Shown: positions 7,562 through 14,874, numbered from the stretch's first letter. The stretch: DNA of 20,729 nt from Sulfurospirillum sp964441765 (GCA_964441765.1 CAYTVI010000036.1:1-20729); one strand, 5' to 3'. Notes: a model not told the origin generated them from the sequence alone. Numbers and translations are program-made.

Positions 7562-7969
7562 TTATTTTGTACAATCCTCACCATCGCCCTTGATAAGAAT
7601 TTTCACTTTCCTCTCTTTGGCTTTTTTAGTCTCATCTGCATACAAAATTTCTTTTAGATCATTTTGAAATGTCTCAATACAATCTTGGCTATTTTTTGTC
7701 GTATCCAAAATAATGACTTGTTCGTTTTGATTTGTTGTTTTTATTGCTTCACTTTTGACCTTAATGGCTTCCAAATCGCAGTTTTCATCAAACATTACTT
7801 TGATTTTCTTGGTCAGCATTTCGATGGAAGCATTTTTATCTTCTGGATTAGAATAAAGAATTTCTGCAACCTCTTTTTGAAATGTCTCAACACAATCTTC
7901 AACTTTTTGATTTTGGGCTCCAAAAAGCAAACCTACCATTAAAGGTAAACTAAACATAATTTTTTTCAT
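7562..7969 (-). CDS. Secreted two-repeat, four-cysteine protein of unknown function
   Basis: A 135-residue protein I do not recognise. It has a Sec signal peptide (MKKIMFSLPLMVGLLFGA, cleavage near residue 18). The mature part is an internal duplication: DCVETFQKEVAEILY (25-39) recurs as DCIETFQNDLKEILY (96-110). Each repeat ends in another cysteine: Cys26 with Cys64 and Cys97 with Cys133, spacings of 38 and 36, suggesting one disulfide per repeat in the oxidising periplasm. The repeats look helical and charged. The start at 7969 has AGGAG five bases ahead; the upstream ATG at 7990 has no ribosome site. A TATAAT box at 7992-7997 gives it its own promoter. It lies between the two Psr clusters on the same strand but is separated from both by long gaps, so a role in sulfur respiration is only a guess from location. 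Confidence 0.78.
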   Translation of the reverse strand: MKKIMFSLPLMVGLLFGAQNQKVEDCVETFQKEVAEILYSNPEDKNASIEMLTKKIKVMFDENCDLEAIKVKSEAIKTTNQNEQVIILDTTKNSQDCIETFQNDLKEILYADETKKAKERKVKILIKGDGEDCTK

Positions 7970-7991
7970 TTTTTCTCCTTTATTTTTCACT

Positions 7992-7997
7992 ATTATA
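7992..7997 (-). promoter_or_regulatory. -10 box of the repeat-protein gene
   Basis: On the minus strand the sequence reads TATAAT with a plausible start near 7985, leaving a leader of about 16 bases that contains the AGGAG site. No -35 box is seen. Confidence 0.45.
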
Positions 7998-8056
7998 TAT
8001 TAAAATTATAAAAATATTTACTTTTTTTTATTTTTTATAAAATTTTTTCAAAAAAG

Positions 8057-8103
8057 TTATCATAATTATACATTTTTAAAATTATTTGATAATATTATGA
8101 TAA
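8057..8103. promoter_or_regulatory. Inverted repeat TTATCATAAT-N27-ATTATGATAA
   Basis: A perfect 10-bp inverted repeat (8057-8066 and 8094-8103) with a second copy of TGATAAT inside the spacer (8088-8094). It sits about 60-110 bases upstream of the -10 box at 7992-7997, where an activator of the repeat-protein gene could bind. An AT-rich hairpin without regulatory role is the alternative. Confidence 0.35.
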
Positions 8104-8117
8104 TTTAAAGAGAAATC

Positions 8118-8129
8118 TTTACATGTAAA
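8118..8129. repeat. TTTACATGTAAA palindrome
   Basis: Perfect 12-bp palindrome 3' of the LysR gene, overlapping the terminator-like hairpin there. It is a member of the dispersed family described in the findings. Confidence 0.8.
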
Positions 8130-8157
8130 AAGGTACAAAAGAATTTCATACCTTTTT
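8127..8157 (-). terminator. Terminator-like hairpin after the LysR gene
   Basis: AAAAAGGTA (8127-8135) pairs with TACCTTTTT (8149-8157), loop of 13. On the transcribed minus strand the second arm runs into TTTTTACATGTAAA, so a TTTACATGTAAA palindrome (8118-8129) overlaps the T-tract. The stem contains only two G-C pairs, so it is weak. Confidence 0.45.
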
Positions 8158-8169
8158 GGAAGTGTTATA

Positions 8170-9090
8170 TCAAATTGTAGGGTGGTGAATATCGTTTTTG
8201 CGGGTCAAATAATCAATGGTACTGTCAATTAAGGCATCTTGATTTTTTTCTTTAAGATAGCAGATGTAAAATTTACGAATCAGGTCTATCCCTTTAATTT
8301 TAGCTACATGTAAAAGCCCTTGTTTAACTTCATCTTCAACCATATACTTGGAGATAATAGACACCGTTGGTTCAATATCAGGCGTATTGGGTGCTTTTAA
8401 AAGTGTCTGTTTAATCATCGTAGCGCTCGTTGCGATATTTTTGATTTTAAATGTTTTACAATCCACATCAATTTTCTGAAACATCTCATAAATAATTTTA
8501 CGTGTATTGGACTCTTCTTCACGACAAATCCACTGAAACCCAAACAAATCTTCTTTTTTAAGTAATTTAAGCAAAGGAGATCGGCTCACAACAACCAATT
8601 CATCTTCCATCCATTCGCGGTAGACAATATCGTTATGAAAAACAGGAGATTCAATGAGTGCTAAATCAACTTTTTTACTCAAAAGCTGTTCGGTTAATTC
8701 ATTGGTTGAACATACTTTTGCCATCACCGTGTTTGAGATAGATTCTTGGATGTCATTTAAAAACTCAGGCAAAATATGGTTGCCAATGACAGGAGATGCC
8801 CCTAGTACAAATAAAATCTCTTTATTAACTAACTTTAAAATCTCTTTTTCGGTCGTAAGCATCTGTTTTTCAAGGCGTAAAAAGACCTGAAACAACTCTT
8901 CACCTGCTTTTGTGAGATTGATACCATTTTTTTTGCGATCAACAATTTGGATATTGAGATACTCTTCTAACAGTTTGATTTGTTGTGTCACTGCTGGCTG
9001 ACTAATACCAAGTTTTCTCGAGGCTTTTGAAAAACTCTTTTCTCGAACCACGGTTAGAAAAGTTTCTACTTTAGAGAAGTCTTTAAACAT
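8170..9090 (-). CDS. LysR-type transcriptional regulator
   Basis: A 306-residue LysR-family protein of normal length. The N-terminal winged helix-turn-helix spans residues about 3-65, with the recognition part FSKASRKLGISQPAVTQQI (20-38), and the effector-binding domain about 92-300. The effector is unknown; cysteines in that domain (127, 189, 211, 277) could sense sulfur or redox state, but this is speculation. The start at 9090 follows only a weak ribosome-site candidate (AAGAG), and the gap to the upstream three-cysteine gene is 16 bases. It is therefore probably the last gene of cluster 2 and co-transcribed with it. Most LysR regulators are divergent from their target, so this arrangement is less usual; it could give feedback control of cluster 2 and perhaps cluster 1 or the repeat-protein gene. 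Confidence 0.9.
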   Translation of the reverse strand: MFKDFSKVETFLTVVREKSFSKASRKLGISQPAVTQQIKLLEEYLNIQIVDRKKNGINLTKAGEELFQVFLRLEKQMLTTEKEILKLVNKEILFVLGASPVIGNHILPEFLNDIQESISNTVMAKVCSTNELTEQLLSKKVDLALIESPVFHNDIVYREWMEDELVVVSRSPLLKLLKKEDLFGFQWICREEESNTRKIIYEMFQKIDVDCKTFKIKNIATSATMIKQTLLKAPNTPDIEPTVSIISKYMVEDEVKQGLLHVAKIKGIDLIRKFYICYLKEKNQDALIDSTIDYLTRKNDIHHPTI

Positions 9091-9106
9091 CTGTATCAGC
9101 TCTTAA

Positions 9107-9427
9107 CTAATTACACAGTGCAGTGTTGCCACTGTCTACAGCATACTCAAACAAAAAATCATAGATATCCGCTAAAGAAGCCTCTTTTGTAGGCTTAAAT
9201 TTTGGGCATTTTTCCACTAAAGCTTCGTTTAGTTTACCTGATTCGTAAATGCTTTTCCACTCATTTTGGGTGTGCATTTTTGCCATCACATTACCGCTAA
9301 AACCACATGACTTACGAAGCTCTTTACGAAAAAGTTTGAGTCCTTTGTCGCTATCAGCGTAGATATTTGATTGGAAACTTAAAATACCAAGACAGATGAT
9401 TAAAAATAGTTTAGAAGACTTTAACAT
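9107..9427 (-). CDS. Exported three-cysteine protein, cytochrome-c-like but without haem motif (copy 2)
   Basis: A 106-residue paralogue of the protein at 1021-1338. It has a signal peptide (MLKSSKLFLIICLGILSF..., cleavage near IYADS, about residue 25) and the same mature pattern: GLKLF, KSCGFSG, MAK-x-HTQ-x-EW, YDFLFEY, DSGN. Counted from the start chosen here, the cysteines fall at 41, 74 and 105, exactly as in copy 1, with one residue (Asn) after the last. No CxxCH is present. The start at 9427 is chosen over ATG 9442 because AAGG lies seven bases ahead of it and no site precedes 9442; the resulting length also matches copy 1. It follows psrC2 and precedes the LysR gene, so the same small protein accompanies both Psr clusters. 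Function is unknown; a dedicated partner of the complex is inferred. Confidence 0.82.
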   Translation of the reverse strand: MLKSSKLFLIICLGILSFQSNIYADSDKGLKLFRKELRKSCGFSGNVMAKMHTQNEWKSIYESGKLNEALVEKCPKFKPTKEASLADIYDFLFEYAVDSGNTALCN

Positions 9428-9464
9428 GAAGCGACCTTGCATAAATAGAGTGTATGAAGAAATT

Positions 9465-9476
9465 TTTACATGTAAC
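9465..9476. repeat. TTTACATGTAA palindrome (one end mismatch)
   Basis: TTTACATGTAAC in the psrC2 to three-cysteine-gene gap. On the minus strand it directly follows the hairpin at 9477-9506. Member of the dispersed family. Confidence 0.7.
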
Positions 9477-9506
9477 CCGCATAAAGCTTTTTAAGGCTCT
9501 ATGCGG
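9477..9506 (-). terminator. Hairpin between psrC2 and the three-cysteine gene
   Basis: CCGCATAAAGC (9477-9487) pairs with GCTCTATGCGG (9496-9506), loop of 8. The one imperfect position becomes a G-U pair only in RNA of the minus strand, so the transcript from psrC2 forms an unbroken 11-bp stem. It is followed by GTTACATGTAAAAATTT rather than a pure T-run. It may be an attenuator or processing site that sets the ratio of the small protein to the complex. Confidence 0.55.
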
Positions 9507-9516
9507 ATTTAAAAAA

Positions 9517-10689
9517 TTAGTGATGAGCACCTTCGGTTTCATCTAAGTGAAATACTTTTTCAGCCACATAATAAAGTGCCAAACAAAGCCCGATGCCACC
9601 AAGACCTATCGCCCATTCTGTGAGAGATGGAAAATACTCAATAAAGGTTGGAGCAAGCTCATATTCATTGCGCTTGAGTGTTGTCATCGGATAAATCAAT
9701 GTATCATGCACAAGACCATAACGCATAAAGAAAATACCCACCATACCAGCAATAGAAGCATAAACGGTTGCTTTAATCGCTTGAGCATTACTAAACAAAA
9801 TAACAGCAAATGGAATCAACATACCTAGCGTCAATTCGCCAAACCAAAAGTTTGGATGGGCAATCGCATGCATAATGGTCGCCGCACGCTCTGGCATATC
9901 GCCATACAAGGCAGTTAAAATTTTCCAAATTTCAAAGAAGATAAGAACCGCTAAGAGCATTCCTAAAATCTTTGCAAGTTTTACGAGCATTACTTCTACT
10001 TTTGCTGGAAAATTCATCTTGTATCTAAATCCGTACATCAAGAAAATCAAGTAACATCCTGTAATCATCGCAGAAAGGATAAAGTAAACAGGATAAAACA
10101 CGCCGTTAGCTGATGGACGAGAAACCAAAAATCCAAAAACAGCACCCAAGTTTGAGTGAGCCGCAAGACCTACTAAAAGTCCACAGATACCAAAAATTTT
10201 TGAAAGCGTATGGTTTTCTTTAATCGCTAAAAAGAAAAATTCCAAACAAATAAAAGTAAGATAAAGACCATACAAAGTTCCCATCCACCAAATAGCCGAC
10301 GTCAATCCTGGCGTTAAAACATTGTAAATGACCATTGTCACAGGGTGTCCAATCTCAAAAGCGATAACAGCAAAGCCTGAAGAGATGGTAATAATCGCTC
10401 CTGCAATTGCACGCTTACCAATTTGTTGAAACTCTTTGATGCCAAATACATGACCAATCGAAGAGATGATACACAAACCCGTACTGGAAACAACAAAAAA
10501 GACATACATCGATATCAAAAGTCCCCAAGGATGTTGTCGTGTCACATTGTACGCATGGTGTCCATGAAGAATGTAATTAGCAACACCTGCAAAAAAGGCA
10601 GCGATAAGACCTACGGTGATAATTGCCATTAGCAAATTAAGCGGTGTTTTTTCAAAAAAGAAAAGTTTTTTCAATGAAAATGTATTCAT
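9517..10689 (-). CDS. psrC: NrfD/PsrC-type quinone-site membrane subunit, cluster 2
   Basis: A 390-residue integral membrane protein with about ten hydrophobic segments, of the NrfD/PsrC superfamily. Recognisable family elements are HHAYNVTRQHPWGLLISMYVFF in the second helix region (about 44-66, with the HPWG turn), EIGHPV after helix 4, SNLGAVFGF and ARPSANGVFYPVYF-like SRPSANGVFYPVYF. The His/Pro-rich segments resemble those near the quinone site of HybB/PsrC-type proteins. It would link menaquinol oxidation to PsrB2/PsrA2. AGGAG overlaps the psrB2 stop; ATG 10689 is six bases from it and is preferred to ATG 10692 (three bases). It shares little with PsrC of cluster 1 beyond the superfamily fold, implying a different quinone preference or coupling. 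Confidence 0.86.
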   Translation of the reverse strand: MNTFSLKKLFFFEKTPLNLLMAIITVGLIAAFFAGVANYILHGHHAYNVTRQHPWGLLISMYVFFVVSSTGLCIISSIGHVFGIKEFQQIGKRAIAGAIITISSGFAVIAFEIGHPVTMVIYNVLTPGLTSAIWWMGTLYGLYLTFICLEFFFLAIKENHTLSKIFGICGLLVGLAAHSNLGAVFGFLVSRPSANGVFYPVYFILSAMITGCYLIFLMYGFRYKMNFPAKVEVMLVKLAKILGMLLAVLIFFEIWKILTALYGDMPERAATIMHAIAHPNFWFGELTLGMLIPFAVILFSNAQAIKATVYASIAGMVGIFFMRYGLVHDTLIYPMTTLKRNEYELAPTFIEYFPSLTEWAIGLGGIGLCLALYYVAEKVFHLDETEGAHH

Positions 10690-10698
10690 CATGTACTC

Positions 10699-11262
10699 CT
10701 ACAAGATATAAAATAGTTTTGGTTCTGTACCGAGGTGCTCTTTAACCTGACGATACTCTTTGGTTGCTAACAGTTGTGATATCTCACTCTCAGGGTCATC
10801 CAAATCACCAAAAACTCTCACTTTAGTTGGACAGGTCGCTTGACACGCAGTAGTGGTTTCACCTGCAGCCAAACGTGTGTCTGAACAGAAAGTACACTTA
10901 TCTACGGTCATTGTTCGCTGATCCACATAACGTGCATCATACGGACATGCATTGATACAATAGGTACATAAGATACATTTGACAGGGTCCACCATAACCA
11001 TGCCATCCTTGCCATAGTATGTTGCGTTGGTCGGACACACCATTTGGCATGGGGCGTTTGAACAGTGCTGACACTGGCTTGGATGATACGTCTGAGATGC
11101 AATCGAAATATGCGGGAATTGTCCTTCAGCTTCTTTCACCCCTACCCAAATGCGGTAATGGTCTTTTAAAAGCAATACCCCATTTTCTTCTTTACATGCA
11201 CTCTCACACGCTCTACAATTAATACAATTTTTATAGTTTAATGCCATTCCATAACGTGCCAT
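10699..11262 (-). CDS. psrB: Four-cluster ferredoxin-type electron-transfer subunit, cluster 2
   Basis: A 187-residue B subunit with the four cysteine groups Cys13/16/19/23, Cys64/67/72/76, Cys96/99/102/106 and Cys123/126/140/144, ending soon after the shared PTKVRVFGDLDD segment at KLFYIL. It relays electrons from PsrC2 to PsrA2. It is plainly paralogous to PsrB1 but lacks that protein's roughly 35-residue basic tail and has about five extra residues between the first and second cysteine groups. The start is two bases beyond the psrA2 stop, with AAAGG ahead, consistent with coupled translation. Confidence 0.92.
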   Translation of the reverse strand: MARYGMALNYKNCINCRACESACKEENGVLLLKDHYRIWVGVKEAEGQFPHISIASQTYHPSQCQHCSNAPCQMVCPTNATYYGKDGMVMVDPVKCILCTYCINACPYDARYVDQRTMTVDKCTFCSDTRLAAGETTTACQATCPTKVRVFGDLDDPESEISQLLATKEYRQVKEHLGTEPKLFYIL

Positions 11263-11264
11263 AA

Positions 11265-13607
11265 TTAAACCTTTCTAATATCTACGATAGTATCGTGAAG
11301 ACAGGTTGATCCATGCATTGGCTCAAATCCATCTTCTAAAATGGCAGCATCGTTTCCACCATTGTTATAAGCGAGGCTCAGTGCTTTTGAATAGACACCA
11401 AATCCATGAACAAAGAAAAGTGTATCAGGACCAATTTTTTCTGTTGGATACGCTTTAATCGTTGTTTTACCTGCTTTACTGGAGATTTCCAGCTTATCGC
11501 CAAACTTAATACCTAGCTTTGTTGCTACGCGCTTATTAATCCATGCATAGTTTTGAGGGACAAGATTGAGTAATAGTTTATTGTTACTGGTTGCAGATTG
11601 AGTAAATTGTGCGTGACGACCTGTGATAAACCTAAACTTACCTGCAGGAATCTCCATCTCGTACTCTTTTTTCCATGTTGGCATTGCATCAATACCTTTT
11701 TTGGCTAATGATGGAACCGCGCACTCAATTTTGCCTGATGGCGTATTGAATTTTAAGTTACGCACAGAGTAAGCGCGTTTGTGCTCTGGATAGTACTCAT
11801 ACTCATTGACGCCAATTTTTTTCAAATACGTATCCATTTCAGGATAAAATACCCCTTTTTCTTTGAGGATTTGAGCTGCACCTGGGTATTTTGCCACTGC
11901 ATGTTCGTTAATCTCTTCTTGAGAATGGGCAAAGGCTTTGGAGATGTCATACTCCGCAAAAACACTCTCTTCGCCATCATCTTCAATTAACTCTTGCACA
12001 TCTTCATCATACTTTTTGGTGATTTCGAACAATGGTTTTGATAGTTTCGCACTGAGTTCTTTCATGATTTGTAAAACAGGTTTTGTTTCAAACATCGGGT
12101 CAATCGCTTTGTTACGTTGCGCGATGGAAGGCTCAATCCCACCATAAGAGACGCACGGATCGGTTCGCTCTAGGTAAGTACACTCTGGCAAAACAACATC
12201 ACTGAGCATCACGGTATCACTTGGCATGGTATCAATCGTCACAACCAAATCAAGTTTTTTCAAAAACTCTGCTGTTTTGGCATTGTTTGGCATATTTTGC
12301 ATTGGGTTATGCTTATAGTTAAAGAGTGCACGAATCGGATAAGGACTTCTTTTTTCTAAAACCATATTTCTGAATGGAACCCATGCACCTGAACCTCCCA
12401 CAACCGCTGCTTCATCTTTTTCAATACGTGGTTTAGCTTGTGCATACATAGGAGCGGCTACTTCGTGTGGAGCAATCGGTAAGCTTTTACCAAAACAAAT
12501 GCCCCCCTTAACATCGATACCTCCACCAAGAGCAGAGAAAATCGCTTGCGCACGGCGAAGTTGGAAGTCATTTTTAGACCATGTAGTTCTTCTTCCTTGG
12601 TAGTAAATCGCTTGAGGAGCATGTGCCATAAAATCGCGTGCGACTTCATAAATGTCTTTGGCTTTTATCCCTGTAATCTTCTCTGCCCATTCAGGAGTGT
12701 AATTATTTGTTAAGATATGATTTTTATACTCTTCAAATCCGTTGAAATGATTTTCAACAAACGCTTTATTGTAGCGCTCTTCTTTGATAACAACATAGGT
12801 TAATGCTAAAACAAACGCTAGGTCTGTTCCTACATTGATGGCTAGCCATTTATCACTTTTTGCTGCTGTGTTGGTAAAACGAGGATCTACAGTGATAAGT
12901 TTTGCCCCTCTTCCATTAGTGCGTTTGAACATATCCATTGTATCAGGTGTGACAATCGCTTCCGCACGGTTTGCACCTGCCATAATCACATATTTTGCAT
13001 TTTCCAAATCTGCGATTCCATAACCGCCAATGGTCAATGAGTAGCCTGAAACCGTTGTTGCCAAACACAAGCTTGCGTGATTGAGGAAATGAGAAGAACC
13101 AAACATATCGTAGAAGACTTTAAAGTTATGTTCACCCATACCCTCACCCGCACAAAAAGCAACGGTTGAGCGGTTATCTTTTTCTTCATCTAAAATTTTG
13201 GTCAATTTTTCATTGATGTAAGCATAAGCTTCGTCCCAACTGACACGCTTAAACTTACCGCTTCCTTTTTCTCCATCGCGAATCAAAGGATATTTGAGGC
13301 GGTCTGGATCATACAAAGCTCTAATACCAGAATTACCACGTGCACAAAGCATATTGCGTGATTTTGGGAAGAGTGGGTTTGGATCAAGTTTTTCAACAAC
13401 GCCATTGCGTACATGCGCAATCGCGGCACATTTATTCACACACATTTCACACAGTGTGGCTACTTTTCTCTCTTCATTGCCAAGTTTACCTTTAGCAGGT
13501 GTTGCAGCACTTGCCATCATGGAAGAGGAACTTAAGCTCACTCCACCAACAACAGACATCGCTACAGTACCTTGAAGAAATCTCCTTCGTGAGATCTCTA
13601 CTTTCAT
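11265..13607 (-). CDS. psrA: Psr/Phs-type molybdopterin oxidoreductase catalytic subunit, cluster 2
   Basis: A 780-residue TAT-exported bis-MGD enzyme, paralogous to PsrA1 over its whole length. Visible features are the SRRRFLQG twin-arginine motif (7-14), [4Fe-4S] ligands Cys53/Cys56/Cys60 and Cys88 in LDPNPLFPKSRNMLCARG, the predicted Mo ligand Cys181 in NHASLCLATTVSGY, and ITGRHAQFTQ in the C-terminal MGD domain. Both paralogues have an acidic stretch after KKYDEDVQE. The start is supported by AGGAG five bases ahead. The likely substrate is polysulfide or thiosulfate; which of the two clusters uses which cannot be told from sequence. It heads the cluster 2 operon psrA2-psrB2-psrC2-small protein-LysR. 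Confidence 0.92.
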   Translation of the reverse strand: MKVEISRRRFLQGTVAMSVVGGVSLSSSSMMASAATPAKGKLGNEERKVATLCEMCVNKCAAIAHVRNGVVEKLDPNPLFPKSRNMLCARGNSGIRALYDPDRLKYPLIRDGEKGSGKFKRVSWDEAYAYINEKLTKILDEEKDNRSTVAFCAGEGMGEHNFKVFYDMFGSSHFLNHASLCLATTVSGYSLTIGGYGIADLENAKYVIMAGANRAEAIVTPDTMDMFKRTNGRGAKLITVDPRFTNTAAKSDKWLAINVGTDLAFVLALTYVVIKEERYNKAFVENHFNGFEEYKNHILTNNYTPEWAEKITGIKAKDIYEVARDFMAHAPQAIYYQGRRTTWSKNDFQLRRAQAIFSALGGGIDVKGGICFGKSLPIAPHEVAAPMYAQAKPRIEKDEAAVVGGSGAWVPFRNMVLEKRSPYPIRALFNYKHNPMQNMPNNAKTAEFLKKLDLVVTIDTMPSDTVMLSDVVLPECTYLERTDPCVSYGGIEPSIAQRNKAIDPMFETKPVLQIMKELSAKLSKPLFEITKKYDEDVQELIEDDGEESVFAEYDISKAFAHSQEEINEHAVAKYPGAAQILKEKGVFYPEMDTYLKKIGVNEYEYYPEHKRAYSVRNLKFNTPSGKIECAVPSLAKKGIDAMPTWKKEYEMEIPAGKFRFITGRHAQFTQSATSNNKLLLNLVPQNYAWINKRVATKLGIKFGDKLEISSKAGKTTIKAYPTEKIGPDTLFFVHGFGVYSKALSLAYNNGGNDAAILEDGFEPMHGSTCLHDTIVDIRKV

Positions 13608-13631
13608 CGCTTCTCCTTGCTTAAGCTTTCA

Positions 13632-13657
13632 GTACCAAAACTTCGTCATTTTAGTAC
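13632..13657 (-). promoter_or_regulatory. psrA2 leader hairpin
   Basis: GTACCAAAA (13632-13640) and TTTTAGTAC (13649-13657) form a 9-bp stem with an 8-base loop. The single mismatch in DNA becomes a U-G pair in the minus-strand transcript. It lies about 25-50 bases ahead of the psrA2 start, inside the probable 5' leader, so it could affect translation or mRNA stability. Confidence 0.35.
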
Positions 13658-13804
13658 ATCTGTAGCTACCATTGTAAGGATTGATTCTTATAAAAAACTT
13701 ATAATTTTATACGCCTCTAGGTTATAAATCTCGAAAATTGATAGAAATAGCGATGGTGTCGATATTGCATAAAGCTTTAAAAGAAGTAAAATTTTTTTAG
13801 AATT

Positions 13805-13831
13805 GTTCATTAAAAGTAAAGTTTAATGAAC
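13805..13831. repeat. 10-bp perfect inverted repeat GTTCATTAAA-N7-TTTAATGAAC
   Basis: It lies about 200 bases upstream of psrA2. It could be an operator or a terminator of readthrough from the methyltransferase gene. Neither reading is compelled by the sequence. Confidence 0.45.
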
Positions 13832-13836
13832 TTTTA

Positions 13837-13874
13837 TTTAACTTTTTTCAGATATTTTTGCCAAAAAAGTTAAA
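13837..13874. repeat. 12-bp AT-rich inverted repeat TTTAACTTTTTT/AAAAAAGTTAAA
   Basis: The arms are 13837-13848 and 13863-13874 with a 14-base loop, five bases from the previous inverted repeat. With T-runs in both arms it is compatible with a bidirectional terminator insulating cluster 2 from upstream transcription. Confidence 0.45.
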
Positions 13875-14113
13875 AAAACAATTTCCGACGCTTTAAGCTA
13901 TTTGAACAAAAGCACCTATTTTACTAAGTTTATATTATTTATATTATAATTTATAATTATTTATTTTTAAAATATTAAAAAGTAAATAATATTTAACAAT
14001 TATAATTAATAGAATTTTTACTTATGTATATAGTTTTTTCATTATCTTAATTCTTTACACGACTTTTCATAGCATCTCAATGAAAAATATTTTTCAAAAG
14101 ATAAAACGTCTTT

Positions 14114-14809
14114 TCAATGTATAGGCTTCGCCCAAACAAATAGGACTTCAAATTCGAGATAATTATGTGGATAGTTTTTAATTAAGGCGCGTGTTTGAGA
14201 AACTGTCAGTTTTTTTTCTCCTCCACTGACGCCACTGGCTTTGATATAACGAAACAACGAGAGATTGTCTTTAAAAAAGAGTTGAAATGTTTTTACCTCA
14301 TGCTTACATGTAAAGTAATTTTCACAGGTTTCGATTAACGCTTGTGCATTAGGTAAAAAAGTGGGTAAGCCACTTAACGTGTAGATAGATTGAAAGGTTT
14401 TATCGGTAAAAATCGCAAAAGCACCTTCTTTACATGTAAGAGAGATGTGTTTTAATACCTGCCCAATATTATTTGACCATTGAAGCGCAGAAGACGAGAT
14501 AATCATATCATACGACGGATTTAAGTTTGCCCATAAAGAAGGAGCGTCAAAATCGTCATTAAGGATATGCACATACGGTGTTCTTGGATGCCGCTTACAC
14601 ATTTCACACGAACTATCAACACCTGTAAATGCACTAATGTCCCAATCAATAGCTCGAAAAATAGCACCACTACCACATCCCAAATCTAAAATTGTTTTAG
14701 GTTTTGAATCAAGTTTTGAGAGTAAATATCGCGCAACGTCTTGTTGCACAGGGGTATTTGCATCATAGGTATGCGCATGCCTAGAAAACTCTTTCACACA
14801 TTCGAGCAT
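14114..14809 (-). CDS. bioC: SAM-dependent methyltransferase, BioC-like (malonyl-ACP O-methyltransferase)
   Basis: A class I methyltransferase of 231 residues. Counted from the adjacent upstream ATG at 14812, the SAM-binding motif I is ILDLGCGSGA (41-50), an acidic residue ending strand 2 follows in TGVDSS (63-68), and post-motif SSSALQW (106-112) matches the A-V/L-Q-W element typical of BioC. The C-terminal YLEFEVLFVWAKP also fits BioC. BioC methylates malonyl-ACP to start pimelate synthesis for biotin. No other bio gene is in the window, so a related UbiE-type or other small-molecule methyltransferase remains possible. Neither ATG (14809 or 14812) has a strong ribosome site. A TATAAT box at 14841-14846 on the minus strand gives a short leader. 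Two ACATGT palindromes lie inside the coding sequence (14303-14315 and 14429-14440). Confidence 0.7.
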   Translation of the reverse strand: MLECVKEFSRHAHTYDANTPVQQDVARYLLSKLDSKPKTILDLGCGSGAIFRAIDWDISAFTGVDSSCEMCKRHPRTPYVHILNDDFDAPSLWANLNPSYDMIISSSALQWSNNIGQVLKHISLTCKEGAFAIFTDKTFQSIYTLSGLPTFLPNAQALIETCENYFTCKHEVKTFQLFFKDNLSLFRYIKASGVSGGEKKLTVSQTRALIKNYPHNYLEFEVLFVWAKPIH

Positions 14810-14840
14810 CATCTTTTTTACTGTCCAAATTTTTTCAAAA

Positions 14841-14846
14841 ATTATA
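14841..14846 (-). promoter_or_regulatory. -10 box of the methyltransferase gene
   Basis: TATAAT on the minus strand, with a predicted start near 14834 and a leader of about 20 bases. The palindrome at 14875-14886 falls roughly where a -35 element or operator would be. Confidence 0.4.
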
Positions 14847-14874
14847 CTTTTCTTTCTATTAAAGAGACGAATTG

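Larger units (their letters stand above)
13608..14113. other. 506-base AT-rich intergenic region upstream of psrA2
   Basis: No protein or RNA gene is visible. It contains the psrA2 leader and promoter region (minus strand) and the 3' end of the methyltransferase gene. Structures, from psrA2 outward: a leader hairpin at 13632-13657; a 10-bp inverted repeat at 13805-13831; a 12-bp inverted repeat at 13837-13874; a very AT-rich stretch at about 13920-14030; TTTTCAT/ATGAAAA (14065-14071 and 14080-14086); and a perfect 16-bp palindrome at 14081-14096 just past the methyltransferase stop, which may serve as its terminator. Confidence 0.5.

Noticed and set aside
13920..14030. AT-rich stretch as a replication origin or attachment site
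   Set aside because: No DnaA-box cluster, no direct repeats flanking a gene block and no integrase are present. The stretch is simply very AT-rich intergenic DNA.
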